In this document: positions 1 through 11,199 of the stretch, in pieces | Layout: each line of letters starts with the position of its first letter | Numbering within the stretch: the first letter of the stretch is position 1 | From: Nectonema munidae | Taxonomy: Eukaryota > Nematomorpha > Nectonematoida > Nectonematidae | NCBI GenBank assembly: GCA_030549495.1 | Contig: JAUIRK010000159.1 | Span: 62,001 to 126,000, forward strand | Length of the DNA: 64,000 bases | Reading direction: 5' to 3' | Translations under genes and position numbers: made by a program | The notes under the pieces: model-generated | Told to the model about the DNA's origin: nothing | The model's database searches: none | Seen by the model: the letters and a program-made list of their open reading frames with translations, nothing else

Positions 1-525
1 AATAAAATTCTGTAATCAAATAATCGAAAAATATTCTTTAAAAAATCAAAAATATCAAACTTTCTGTTCATATTTTGCTACGTCATACGATGTTACAAAA
101 GTTATTACCTATACTTTGCAATTTGCACGATTTTAAATATTATATTTGTCGAATAATCAAAGAATCGAAAAATGTTCAAATCAAAAAATATTTATTCTTT
201 TTAAATATATCGTTGGCTCCCCTTACTTTTAGTTTCGTATGTGCATAATTTGATAAAAATTAATTATTAAAGACTAGGTTTATCTTTCAATTTTAAAAGT
301 AAGGGGAGCAACGATATATTTAAAAAGAATAAATATTTTTTGATTTGAACATTTTTCGATTCTTTGATTATTCGACAAATATAATATTTAAAATCGTGCA
401 AATTGCAAAGTATAGGTAATAAGTTTTGTAATATCGTATGAGGTAGCAAAATATGAACAGAAAGTTTGATATTTATTGATTTTTTAAAGAACATTTTTCG
501 ATTCTTTGATTATATAATTTTATTT
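1..525. repeat. Large imperfect palindrome, roughly 230-bp arms
   Basis: The left arm (1 to about 233) is the near-perfect reverse complement of about 294-525, with a spacer of about 60 bp. Landmarks are TTGCTCCCCTTACTTTT-type sequence beside the spacer and GAACAGAAAGTTTGATAT toward the outer end. The left arm touches the window edge, so the true extent is unknown. A third, direct copy of the arm follows at about 526-700. Confidence 0.85.
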
Positions 526-894
526 TGATTATTTGACAAATATAATATTTAAAATTATGTAAATTGTAAAGTATAGGCAATAACTTTTGTAACATCGTAT
601 GAGGTAGCAAAATATGAACAGAAAGTTTGATATTTTTGATTTTTTAAAGAATATTTTTCGATTCTTTGATTACAGAATTTTATTTTGATTATTTGATAAA
701 AATATATTATATAGGTTGGAGATGAATTATTGCGGTATACAGGTTGGAGATGAACCAACGTAGTATACAGGTATAATGTATATAGGTAATAACTTATGTA
801 GCATCGTCTCCCCGAATGAGGTATATCAAATCTTACATCTAGCAGAATGTGAACAGAAAGTTGAACATTGTCTCCCTAGTTATTTGTACATGGA

Positions 895-1045
895 ATAGAA
901 ACCATCGTAGTATACAGGTTGGAGATGAATCATCGTAGTATACAGGTTGGAGATGAATCATTGTAGTATATAGTTTGGAGATGAATCATCGTAGAATACA
1001 GGTTGGAGAAGAATCATCGTAATATACGGGTTGGAGATAACACGC
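895..1045 (+). repeat. Minisatellite, 28-bp unit, about 5 copies
   Basis: Tandem units of the form ATACAGGTTGGAGATGAATC + ATCGTAGT. Individual units differ at one to three bases. The same array occurs at 43070-43215 in the dispersed copy. Confidence 0.75.
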
Positions 1046-1078
1046 AAGTTGTCTACCCGCGTTCAACCGTACAGGTTA

Positions 1079-1252
1079 TGAGAATATATCATTACATATT
1101 AGAGAAGAGTTTTCTAAACTCTTTATACTGAAAAAATATTTCTTCAATATACAAATAAATTTAGATGAGAATATATCATTACATATTAGAGAAGAGTTTT
1201 CTAAACTCTTTATACTGAAAAAATATTTCTTCAATATACAAATAAATTTAGA
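1079..1252. repeat. Tandem duplication, 87-bp unit, 2 copies
   Basis: Two adjacent, nearly identical copies starting GAGAATATATCATTACATAT. The unit recurs inverted at about 47148-47215. Confidence 0.85.
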
Positions 1253-2464
1253 TTCTGAAATTAGAGTCTCTTTATAATTGGGCTGGAAATTGTCACAGAA
1301 TATAGGTAAAAATTTGTTCAAATGAAAAAAGCTTTAGTTTAAAATGCATCCCTTATCTCCTTAAATTTAATGCAGTAAACAATAATAAAAATAATATTTA
1401 TCCAAAACATATTTTTTCGAATCAAAGTGTAAATCAAACCCGCATTTAAATTTTGGTTGATTAATTCAAAATCTACAAATAAATTTAGATTCTGAGAGTA
1501 GAGTCGCTTTATAATTGTGTTGAAATTATCACATAATATAGGTAAAAATTTGTCCAAATGAAAGGAGCTTTAGTTTAAAATGCATCCCTTATAAAGGTTG
1601 TATCTAATCTAAATAAAAGTAGACTATGATTATCCAACAAAACTCATTATTTCTTCAATGTGGATGTCGAAAATTATAATTATTTTATAAAAATATAGAA
1701 ATAAATTTAGGATTAAAGTGAAAAAAAAATAAATTCATGAGATTACTTATTGATAAAAATTGATTAAAACACATATTTTGATCTATTTATCTTCTCTTTA
1801 AAAATTTATATGGAATAAACAATAATAAAATAATATTTATCCAAAACATATTTTTTTCGAATCAAAGTGTAAATCAAACCCGCACTTCAAAAGAAGTAAA
1901 AAACTAATGTTAATATATAAAAAACTGAAAACTAAAATGATTTTATAAAAATCTAAAAATAAATAGTGGACTACGATTATCCAACAAAACTTGTACATTC
2001 GATCTACATTTTTCACTTCAAAAATAATTTTAAATTTATTAGAAAAAGATTATACTGATCAATAAAAAAAACGAAGGTTAATTTATAAAAAAAATGGAAA
2101 AACTAATACTATTTTATAAAAATCTACAAATAAATTTAGATTCTGAGAGTAGAGTCGCCTTATAATTGTGCTGGAAATTGTCACATAATATAGGTAAAAA
2201 ATTGTCATAATGAAAGGAGCTTTAGTTTAAAATGCATCCCTTATCTGCTAATTAATGGTATGAAGCCCATGGAAAATAAAAACAGTAAAATGGCATTTCT
2301 TAAGTACTTATGATATAAGTAATGTATTCTGAAAGCCCATAAAAAATGCTTTAATTTGGTATATCGCATGATGCATTTTGTTGAGAAATGTGAAAGTTAT
2401 AAGCGTTTTAATATTTGACTAAGATTTAAGCTAGGAACACTACAAATAAACTAAGCGTACACTA

Positions 2465-2992
2465 GCCCGATAAAATAAACCACACACGCGTGCTAAAGAT
2501 GTGGTGAAGCGTATGCGAGATAAGAATTCACTGCGCTCACAAACGCGTAATGCAACATGTGTTCATCTTTCTTCGCATAATTATGCTCTAAAATCAATCA
2601 ATAATGTGATTTATTCCTCGCACACTGTCGGTATAAATATAACGAATGCCCTTCGTTAAAAATTAGAAAGGTTGTATCTAAACTAAATAAAAGTAGACTA
2701 CGATTATCCAACAAAACTCGTACATTCAATCGACAAAACCACACACGCGTGCTAAAGATGTGGTGAAGCGTATGTGAGATAAGAATTCACTGCGCTCACA
2801 AACGCGTAATGCAACATGTGTTCACCTTTCTTCGCATAATTATGCTCTAAAATCAATCAATAAAGTGATTTATTCTTCGCACACTGTCGGTATAATTTTT
2901 AACGAATGCCCTTCGTTAAAAATTAGAAAGGTTGTATCTAAACTAAATAAAAGTAGACTACGATTATCAAACAAAACTCTTACATTTAATCG
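2465..2992. repeat. Direct repeat of about 265 bp, 2 copies
   Basis: About 2480-2730 and 2745-2992 share CCACACACGCGTGCTAAAG, the GCGCTCACAAACGCGTAATG stretch and the AACGAATGCCCTTCG stretch with very few differences. No reading frame of note. The unit has higher CpG content than its surroundings. Confidence 0.85.
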
Positions 2993-3655
2993 ACATTTTT
3001 CACTTCAAAAATAATTTAAAATTTATTAGAAAAACATTATACTGACCTATACTACTGACCCATAAAAAGTAAAAAATATATATTAATTTTCGACAGTTTT
3101 CTTTAACTATGAAATTTTAAAATGTGAAAAATCATATTTTACCTTTGTGAATATAAAATATTCAAAAAATATTTTATAAATTAAGAACGTTAATTATTAT
3201 TGGTATTTTTTGAAACTAGATAAAAGTTGACTGACCTCACATAAAAGCGGATTTTGGAAAAATAAAAATATATTTATTTGTAAAACCTAGCCTATTTTAC
3301 CCACAAAGAGTATAGCTTCAAATCTTGTACATTCGATCAACATTTTTCACTTCAAAAATAATTTAAAATTTATGAGAAAAATATTATACTGACCTATACT
3401 ACTGACCCATAAAAAGTAAAAAATATATATTAATTTTCGACAGTTTTCTTTAACTATGAAATTTTAAAATGTGAAAAATCATATTTTACCTTTGTGAATA
3501 TAAAATATTCAAAAAATATTTTATAAATTAAGAACGTTAATTATTATTGGTATTTTTTGAAACTAGATAAAACTTGACTGACCTCACATAAAAGCAGATT
3601 TTGGAAAAATAAAAATATATTTATTTGTATAACCTAGCCTATGTTAACCACAAAG
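2993..3655. repeat. Direct repeat of about 310 bp, 2 copies
   Basis: About 2993-3300 and 3335-3655 are near identical, both carrying ACTGACCTATACTACTGACC and TTGACTGACCTCACATAAAA. High identity points to recent duplication. Confidence 0.85.
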
Positions 3656-3950
3656 AGTATACCTTTCCAATGACACCATTTTCATTTAATTTTTTTTTAA
3701 AAAAGACACATTATGCTTAAACAAAAAGGTCGTCCGTAATTTTTTCAAAAATTTAGACAAAATTTTTCGAAGTAATGTCCATTTATTAAAATTTTTTAAA
3801 ACTTTTGCAAAAATAAATTATTCTAGAGTATGTAGCAAACGATAAGCTTTCTAATGATATATATATCATGAAAAAGAAATATTGAAAAACAGTTGAATTC
3901 TTTCTTCAAATCAAACAAGTAAAAATTTCCAAAAAGTAGTATTGGTAGTA

Positions 3951-3952
3951 GT

Positions 3953-3987
<35 letters not shown>
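3951..3987 (+). repeat. (ATT)n microsatellite
   Basis: Uninterrupted ATT repeats of about 12 units. Confidence 0.9.
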
Positions 3988-3991
<4 letters not shown>

Positions 3992-4570
3992 TACATAAAC
4001 ATTTCAACCAATCATATAGTTTTTATGAAATAAAACTGCAATTTCAAAGTTAAATTTTTTGAACTTTTAGGTAGAATTTTTGAAATGTGGCTTTCAATAT
4101 GTATGTAAAATATTTTTTGAAAATTTTTATTTTAAGTATATTTTTTAAGCATTTTACGATTTACACATTTAAATATATAATAAGGCTGGCAAGTTTTGCG
4201 AGTTGTCTCCCCGGAGGTCTTGCCAGACCTCTGATCTCATAACCTGTACGGTTGAACGCGGCTAGACAACTTGAGTGTCATCTCCAACCTGTATACTGCG
4301 GTGATTCATCTCCAACCTGTCACTTCATATTTTGCTAGATGTAAGATTTGATATACCTCATTCGGGGAGACGATGTGATATAAATTATTACCTATATTTT
4401 ACAATTTTTCACTATGTCAAATAATCAAAATAAAATTTTTTATTCAAAGATTCGAAAAATATTCTTTAAAAAATCAAAAAATGTGAAACTTTCTGTTCAT
4501 ATTTTACTACCTCATACGATGTTACAAAAGTTATTATCTATATTTTGCAATATGCAAATGATAGGCAAAT

Positions 4571-6005
4571 TTCGTGATTCTATCAACAAATAAAAACTTA
4601 AAATTTTAAATATTTTTGTATGATATTAAATTTATATTTTGAACAATTTCTCCTGACTCATCTTAACAAAAAGAAATTCCTTTCCTTGTCATGTGTTGGC
4701 CTAAAGTGTATTATTCATGTTGTGTAGCTTCTACAAAATAGTTCTCATCCATCGAGTTTAGGTACGAGAGTTACAAAGTTGCCTATAAATCAATAAAAGA
4801 AAAAGATTTCCAAATTATTTTAGTTGAGGAAGACACTCTTTGCATTCAAGTTCCAATTAAAGGGATACGATCTCATAGAAAAGATTATTTATAGACACGG
4901 AGAATGTATCATTTTCAATACAGACCAGTAGGCATACAAACCAATGTCTTCTTTTGAGAAAGCTTTCGACACCGCGTTCTAACATAATGGTTCCTAGTTT
5001 CGATTGCTCCTTCAAGTGCTCCTTTGTAAACGGTGTTTGAGAGAATTGTTTCTTTTATTCAAGTCCAGGTACAACACCATGCCTAAGAAAAGAAGGAAAT
5101 CAGTGGTTAAGGATTTTTATGAATAAAAGGATATTTTATCATCTTTTTCAAAATTGTTTCTCTTGTCAAAAGGAGATTTCAGGATATCTTCAGACATTTC
5201 AATGAACTACTTTGGAGCATCTGATACATCAAATGAGTGACGATAGATATCAAAGGGCTTATTAGAAATGTCCCGATATACGACCTGCTCCCCTTCCTGT
5301 TTTAGACCTTTGAGAATGAATGCATATGCAGTGTAGTACTTAAATTATACACAAGGAATATTTACTTACATTATTTTACTGATCCAAGTCTTATTTTAGT
5401 GCCCTAATTCTCAAAGTTCAATATCCAACTTTCCTAAGAAGATTCAGGATTGACATCCCACTTTTTTTGAATGGCCTAACGATATTTTGCCTTTTTCAAT
5501 TTTATAAACTTTTCCTTGTAATATAAACATAAGGAATCTTAAAACTTAAATAAAAGGTAAATAATTTACAATTAAGAAATCGTATTAAAAAGTCTTACCT
5601 CTATTTAGGAAACTATTCAGAATGTTTATAATTGGAATCTTAATATTTTTCTAGAGCTTTCATTTCTCTACAAATTTAATATAAAAAACTTTACATTTTC
5701 TTTACATACTTTTGCATAGCGTGGAAAATGGCAATATTTCTAGCGATAATTTTGATATTCAATTTCTAAGATATATTTTTCTGTTTTTTCACAAAGTTAT
5801 TATGAATTGTTTATATTTAAATAATTTGTTTTCAATTTTTGAGATTTTTTTCAATATTAGTTCTATGACCCATTCCAAAAGTATCAATTCATCATTAATG
5901 ATTCATACTTGCTAAATCTACTGAACCTTAAATGATTGCGTGTTTCAAAATAAACGAAACAAATTTGTATACATATATGAAAAGGTAAAATAGACGGGCC
6001 ATCAG
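4571..6005. other. Unassigned DNA upstream of gene 2
   Basis: No supported coding sequence, RNA gene or element end was found. Moderately complex sequence at 4700-5300 may be decayed transposon DNA or contain earlier exons of gene 2, but no frame is convincing. Confidence 0.4.
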
Positions 6006-6006
6006 A

Positions 6007-8510
6007 ATGTTGAAAGTTGATAAGGGGGAGAATGGAGTGAATCAGCTTAGGAACCATGCCTTTATAAAACACAGTAAAACAACTCTAAGTAATTTTAAAA
6101 TTTCATTTTTAGATATAGGAATCCATGGATTGAAGATAATTGAAGTAAATTCAGAAATGAGGTTGGCCGGAAAATTTATTTCACCGACAGTAGGAAAATG
6201 TCACATCAAAGATCAAGGTAAGAGAAAGTAGTATTTAAGTTTTTGATTAGGCCTTCTCTTTTTGAGTTGCTTGGTTGTTTTTTTGAATATCTTGGTAGAT
6301 TCACTGAGGGGAATTGACTTTATGATTTGATCAGGTGTTTTGTGTAAAACAGTTGACACTGCAGGCATAATAAGTTCTTCTCCAATTGTGTGAGGCTTAC
6401 CAGATTTAGCAATCAGCAAGAATATTTTGTATGAAGCTTTCAAGCCATCAGTTGTTTGTTGTGAAGAAGTTCCAAAAAGCATGTTTGCTATATTTTTTCT
6501 TTCTTGAAGCTTTTCCTGAAGTGATTGAAAATAAACTAAATCTTTGTTTGATTTATCAGAATGAATTTTTATGAAATGTTCTTGAAGCCTAGAAGGTTTC
6601 ATAGCTTTGTTTGAAAAAACTCTTTCACATAGGTTGATGTTGACTATGTGGTGCTAAACAAACCCATACTTTAAGTATTCTGAACTATACTGCCGGCACT
6701 TTTTCTTTGTTTGAATATTTGTAGCCATTAAAAACAAATATATGTAAAAATTAGTCTGGAAAAAAACAAAATAAGGGGATATTACATACGGCAAAATTTC
6801 ATCACCCGTCCTCTTTATCTTTTAGTTTTCTTCTATTTAAAATACAGTCAGTGACGTATCTTTATATTTGTGATTAAGTTCTTTATCATATTTCGTTTCA
6901 AACAAGTAAAATATTAATAACTAATCGCCCCCTTGAACATCTCTACCGCCACTTAGGGGGCGGTACCGCCCACTTTGAGAAACCCTGGTCTTTATGCTCG
7001 TATTAAGCTCGATGATGTTTTTCACGGCTTGAAGCCACAAGATATAAAATTTTTAAATTTGAAAACCAACATTCAATACTTGGGGTTCATTGAACTAAAG
7101 TATATTATATTAATAGTTATAATTTTAAAGATGTGAGGAATATTGTTCAGTAAAGAATTCTTACAATGCAGAAACAAAATTCTTCAAATTTTAGCTTTGA
7201 AAACATTGATTTACTTCATTTTTCTAAATGAAAGTGGAAACTCACACACGTTGACATAGTTATTCAAAAGTACTATAAAAGAACCATTTCTTAAAATCAA
7301 TAAATTTGGAGCCAATAAATATACAAAATATTATTCTATTCATGTTAGTACAATGTATAAAGTTATAGGTAATCCAGCATTAATTTTCCTTGAATGATTT
7401 TGGATTGATTGGATTTTGGATTTGAACCCCTTTAACAAAAAAATTGTTTTCGGTCATTTTTGAGGAACATTCTTTCACAAAGATATTTTCGGCATCGTTG
7501 AAAACGGGCATGACGTTATTCAGATCAACTTTGATCTATGGCATTTTAAACGCAAAGAAAAATTAGAATGTTTGTCAAAAACTTAAGGTGTATATAATAA
7601 ATATAAAAATTTCCAATTTTAGAATTTCAAGTTACAGAAGGTGAAGATGTCAGATTTGTTACCAACATTTCTGAACCGCTATTGATAAAATGTTCAGATC
7701 AGCATGGCCCTAAGAGTAAATACTCAATAAAATTTAATATGAAAGAAGGTACGATCTTTTTCTCGTTTAAATAAATCATTTATATAGTTTCTTTTTAGAA
7801 TCTGAATTATACGTTTCAGGAATCCAATTTTTACCCAATTCTAGTTTGCACATAACATTTAGAGACGAAGGAGAAGACATTTCCAAATTTACAGTTATCA
7901 AAGATTTCCAACCAGGTCACAATAAAATCATGCAAATGTCTTCTGATTAATTTTTGCCGTTTTTAGTTAAACGAGTAAAAAGTGAAAAACTTCCTATCAA
8001 TGCAGATCGTTTATATTCGTATCAGTATAACAACGGAGATTTCCTTGAAAGTAATCATAGTTTGTTAAACATCATGATACATTCTGACACTGTAGAAACT
8101 TCTAGATATAAACTTTTGATTGTTAAAATTTCTCCTGATGGTTTTGTGCCAAGTAAAGCGTTATTTTTCATAAACTAGTAATAATACAATAATTATTGCT
8201 TCATTTCAGGTATGAATTTAACGGATATACACCATGATAGTGAACATTTTTATGCCAAGATATCCTTAAACTTTAATGCTTCTTGTTCGTTTACCCATGG
8301 TAAGATAACATTTGCTTTGTTTTATTTTATTTTATATCCTAAAATATTTCAGAAATAGTGAAAATTGCAAAAGGCGAAGATATCGAAGTGGAATTTTATG
8401 GGCTGAGTGAAGAAGAAGGAGTTTTGTTCACAACATGCAGAAATTCTGATAATAGCATAGGCATTGTGCAAAAAATAATAATTAATCCACTTGTTTCTTA
8501 CAAACATTAG
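6007..8510 (+). CDS. Phase-1 multi-exon gene of unknown family (gene 2), possibly N-terminally incomplete
   Basis: Exons 6007-6217, 7623-7748, 7820-7915, 7967-8152, 8210-8299 and 8353-8510 are joined by five GT/AG introns, all phase 1, mostly 50-70 nt except a 1.4-kb intron invaded by a hAT fragment. Within the first exon a 39-nt segment (6074-6112) also has GT/AG ends and a length divisible by three, so it may be a tiny intron. The product, about 280 residues, is beta-rich: FQVTEGEDVRFVTNISEPL, SLHITFRDEGEDISKFTVI, YKLLIVKISPDG and VKIAKGEDIEVEF. The recurring GED-x-(V/I) block suggests two repeated domains, perhaps Ig-like or another extracellular beta-sandwich. The phase-1 rule fits an extracellular modular protein. 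No signal peptide is visible, so the start may lie upstream. Stop TAG 8508-8510; AATAAA at 8568-8573. Confidence 0.62.
6235..6987 (-). mobile_element. hAT (ZBED5/FAM200-like) 5' fragment
   Basis: The minus-strand start at 6987 reads CAGGGTTTCTCAAAGTGGGC, a typical hAT terminal repeat. Downstream, 6602-6213 encodes a 129-residue N-terminal part: LQEHFIKIHSDKSNKDLVYF (remnant of a BED-finger end), ASYKIFLLIAKSGKPHTIGE and IKSIPLSESTKIFKK. This is the order of blocks seen in ZBED5/FAM200-type hAT transposases. Most of the transposase and the other terminal repeat are missing. It sits in the long intron of gene 2. Confidence 0.75.
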
Positions 8511-8822
8511 TGATGAATACTGTGCACTCCTTCATGATTACCTTTTCTCTTTCTTTTGAACCTTTTAAATAAAAAATTTCATCCCTATACTTTCAAAAAT
8601 GCAGGATTAAATGATGAAAATACAACATTTATTAATTCTATATACCTGTGGTTCTCAAACTGGATTAGAGATTCCAAGGGTGTTCACAAGATGAATCGAA
8701 GAGGCACTTGATGGTTGACGAATTTCAAACACTTCCTTTTTTAGCATATAAAAAAACTTCGTCCTGTAGCTAATGAAATTTAACTGCAAGAAAATACTTC
8801 TTTCTGTAAACAAATGCATTTG
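7102..8822 (+). repeat. Segmental duplication, copy 1 (with gene 2)
   Basis: About 1.7 kb here matches 45400-47147 in the same orientation, including five exons, introns, the 3' flank and a hAT-like end (GGTTCTCAAACTGG) near 8649. Copy 1 lacks about 70 bp that copy 2 keeps near 45705-45775, so neither is simply the parent of the other in its present form. Confidence 0.8.
8568..8573 (+). promoter_or_regulatory. Candidate poly(A) signal of gene 2
   Basis: AATAAA 57 nt after the TAG stop at 8508-8510. The duplicate locus keeps the same context near 46880. Confidence 0.5.
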
Positions 8823-8830
8823 TTTGAGAC
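8649..8830. mobile_element. hAT-like terminal sequence fragment
   Basis: CTGTGGTTCTCAAACTGG resembles hAT terminal repeats. It is shared with the duplicate near 46958. No second end or target duplication was identified. Confidence 0.35.
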
Positions 8831-9250
8831 ATAAGATGTATATATTATATATATATAAAAGCCATGTGTAGCAAGGCAAATGTTCATTACGTTTGAAATT
8901 TTTCTGCGTGTGCATGTAACTTTTCTAGTTTCACTTCTAAAGTCTAGCAATTCGTGCCAATGCATTTCCCTATACGAGCGTCATATCGATAAAGAGCTTG
9001 AGAATGCCTGCTCCATAGGCGTACTAGTGCTGGCCAAAATTTGTACGCTCATGTGCAGGGGGCGTAAAGTGTCTACCGCTCTGTTTCTTCAATATTAACA
9101 AGTTTTTATAAATATTTTCAATGTGATATATATATTTCAAGTATGCTAAATTCAGTGGCAACATTCATTTTTTATGAAAATCAATCAAAACTGTCAAAAA
9201 ACAATTTAAATATCACACCGCCCATGTCAAAATTGAAATTTTTATTATTA
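8831..9250. other. Unassigned DNA between gene 2 and the Helitron-like end
   Basis: Contains a short AT microsatellite (8840-8862) and a GC-richer motif GGGGGCGTAAAGTG at about 9057, which recurs inverted near 62837. No gene supported. Confidence 0.4.
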
Positions 9251-9735
9251 CTAGGACAAGCCTGTTTGTCTCTCGCTTCGCTCGAGACCTTGGATTCTAG
9301 GTCCAGTTAAAGTTCATTGGCACCTTTAATCTAGGTCCTCTTAAGATCATTGATACTCCCGTGATTCTAGGTCTTGATAAAGATCATTGGTACACCCGTG
9401 ATTCTAAGTCCTGTGAAAAATCATTGGTACCCTCGTGATTCTAGGTCCTGTGAAAGATCATTGGTACTCCCGTGATTCTAGGGCATGTTAAAGATCATTG
9501 GTACCCCAGTGATTCTAGGTTCTCTTAAAGATCCTGGGTACCCCCGTGATTCTAGAGCATGTTAAAAATCATTGGTACTGTGATTCTAGGTCCTCTTAAA
9601 GATCATTGGTACCCCCGTGATTCTAGGTCCTGTTAAAGATCATTGGTGCTCCAGTGATTCTAGGTCCTGTGAAAGATCATCGGTACCCCCGTGACTCTAG
9701 GTCCTGTTAAAGATCATTGGTCCCCTAGATATCTA
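9251..9735 (-). mobile_element. Helitron-like 3' end with internal minisatellite
   Basis: On the minus strand the sequence ends ...GCGAAGCGAGAGACAAACAG, then GCTTGTC, then CTAG followed by T at 9250. GACAA/TTGTC can form a 5-bp stem directly before CTAG, matching the Helitron 3' signature of a short hairpin plus CTRR next to a T. The body is a tandem array. No helicase or Rep frame is present, so it would be non-autonomous. The 5' end is not defined. Confidence 0.5.
9293..9728. repeat. Minisatellite, about 37-bp unit, about 12 copies
   Basis: Units read as TGATTCTAGGTCCTGTTAAA then GATCATTGGTACCCCCG, with substitutions and small length changes. Reverse-complement copies occur at 43985-44035, 49085-49210 and 49615-49825. 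Confidence 0.85.
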
Positions 9736-10200
9736 ACCTTGAGGCAGTGGTCTCTTCATGCTAGCAAAGATTCTTCAATTTTACACATTTCTTTTTTTCT
9801 GGATGTTGTCTACAATTCATGTTAATTATTTTGTACTGAATTTAGAAGAAGAATTTATTTGATGTAAATGTAAATCGAATGATCAAATTGAAGTTTTTAA
9901 TGTTTATAATTTTTTTTAAAAATACTAAAATCTATCAGGTAATCAGTTTAAAAATTTGCAGAAGAAATTTTGAGAAATAGGAAATTTGTCAGGATAATTA
10001 ACAAAAATTTTAATATCTCCTTGAAAAAGTTTTCTTTTGAATTTATAAGATTTTAATCTTGTTCAAAGCCGCACACTAATTTGCCTATAAATTTGTCTTA
10101 CAAGTGACGTACTTACGTTGTTAGAACGAAGTTAATAATGTCAATTAATAAGTTTCACATCGACCATGTAATACTTAAACGTGGACAATTTTCTCTTTTT
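9736..10200. other. Unassigned AT-rich DNA
   Basis: No coding or element signal recognised between the minisatellite and the transposon-derived block that follows. Confidence 0.4.
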
Positions 10201-11199
10201 TGATCTTTGTTTTAGGTTTTTATAAATCCATGTCTCCAATATTAGTAGTCAATATTTAAAAGACTTCTCTGCATGTTACTCGTTTTTCTATATTTATCAT
10301 CAATATGTAATTATGTGTCGTCATCATTAAAAAGCCCAGTTGGGTGCACGGATCTACATTTTAGTCCCAAACATTCTCTCTATTAGGCCAGCCCCGCACA
10401 ACGAAGAACTTGGTGTTCCAATTTTCAGTGATTTGCCTGAAATCGATATAGAAAATAGTCAAGATTCTTTACCTGAAGATGAAATTATTCTGAATCACAA
10501 CCTCAACTCTTTTCTCAAACGCAGTTAAACGATTTAGTTCGTGATTTAAATTAACCAAACAATTCAGCTGAACTGGTAGCTTCTAGATTGAAAGAAAAAA
10601 ATCTTTTACAAAAATCTGTTCATATAACATTTTATCGCAATCGCCATGAAGAGTTTCTTCATTTTTTAAAAAAAGAAATAACTTAGTTTTTTGTTTCGAT
10701 GTTGTTGGAATCCTTAAACAACTTGGAATTGAAGAGTACAGATCAGAAGAATGGCGTCTTTTTATAGACAGCTCTAAAACGTAGCGTAAAGTGTGTTTTG
10801 TTACATAACGGTAATATCTTTGGTTGTCATTCTACAACTCTTAAGGAAAAATATGAAGAAATAAAGTTGATTTTGAAAAAAATAAAATAATACGCTCATA
10901 ACTGGGTAATATGTGTTGACTTAAAAGTTATCAATTTATTAATGCGACATCAGCAAGGTTATACTAAATATTCCTGTTTCTTGTGTATGTGGGATGGTAG
11001 AGATCAAAAAAAGTTGGAAGCCAAGATTAGAGGGAAAAAGAAGCAAGATTTTTTAACCAAATTGAAGAACCATTGGTTAACAAAGAAAAAAAACTATTTC
11101 CTCCTTTACATATCAAGCTTGGATTGATGAAACCAAGAGTACATTTGCAATTTATTTCAAAGCTCAACAAGTATAATAATATAATCAATTTTACGGCTA

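Larger units (their letters stand above)
700..4570. mobile_element. Compound inverted-repeat (foldback-like) element
   Basis: The block at about 780-1080 (GTATATCAAATCTTACATCTAG, GGTTGGAGATGAATCATCGT units, then CGTTCAACCGTACAGGTTATGAG, each only partly quoted here by position) recurs inverted at about 4230-4400, and the neighbouring block 526-700 recurs inverted at about 4390-4560. The interior has no convincing coding sequence, only local duplications. This arrangement resembles a foldback element or two opposed copies of one repeat. Another copy stands alone at 42775-43255. Confidence 0.6.

Noticed and set aside
1-4570. LTR retrotransposon (terminal direct repeats)
   Set aside because: The similar ends are inverted, not direct, and there is no gag/pol-like frame, primer-binding site or polypurine tract.
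6007-6231. Single-exon 74-codon gene
   Set aside because: The right part ends at a proper GTAAGA donor in the phase required by the next exon of gene 2; better read as its first visible exon.
8655-9098. Overlapping open frames of 60-86 codons on both strands
   Set aside because: They lie in duplicated non-coding flank and hAT-like DNA; no homology or splice logic.
9293-9728. CRISPR array
   Set aside because: Units are contiguous tandem repeats without unique spacers, in a eukaryotic context.
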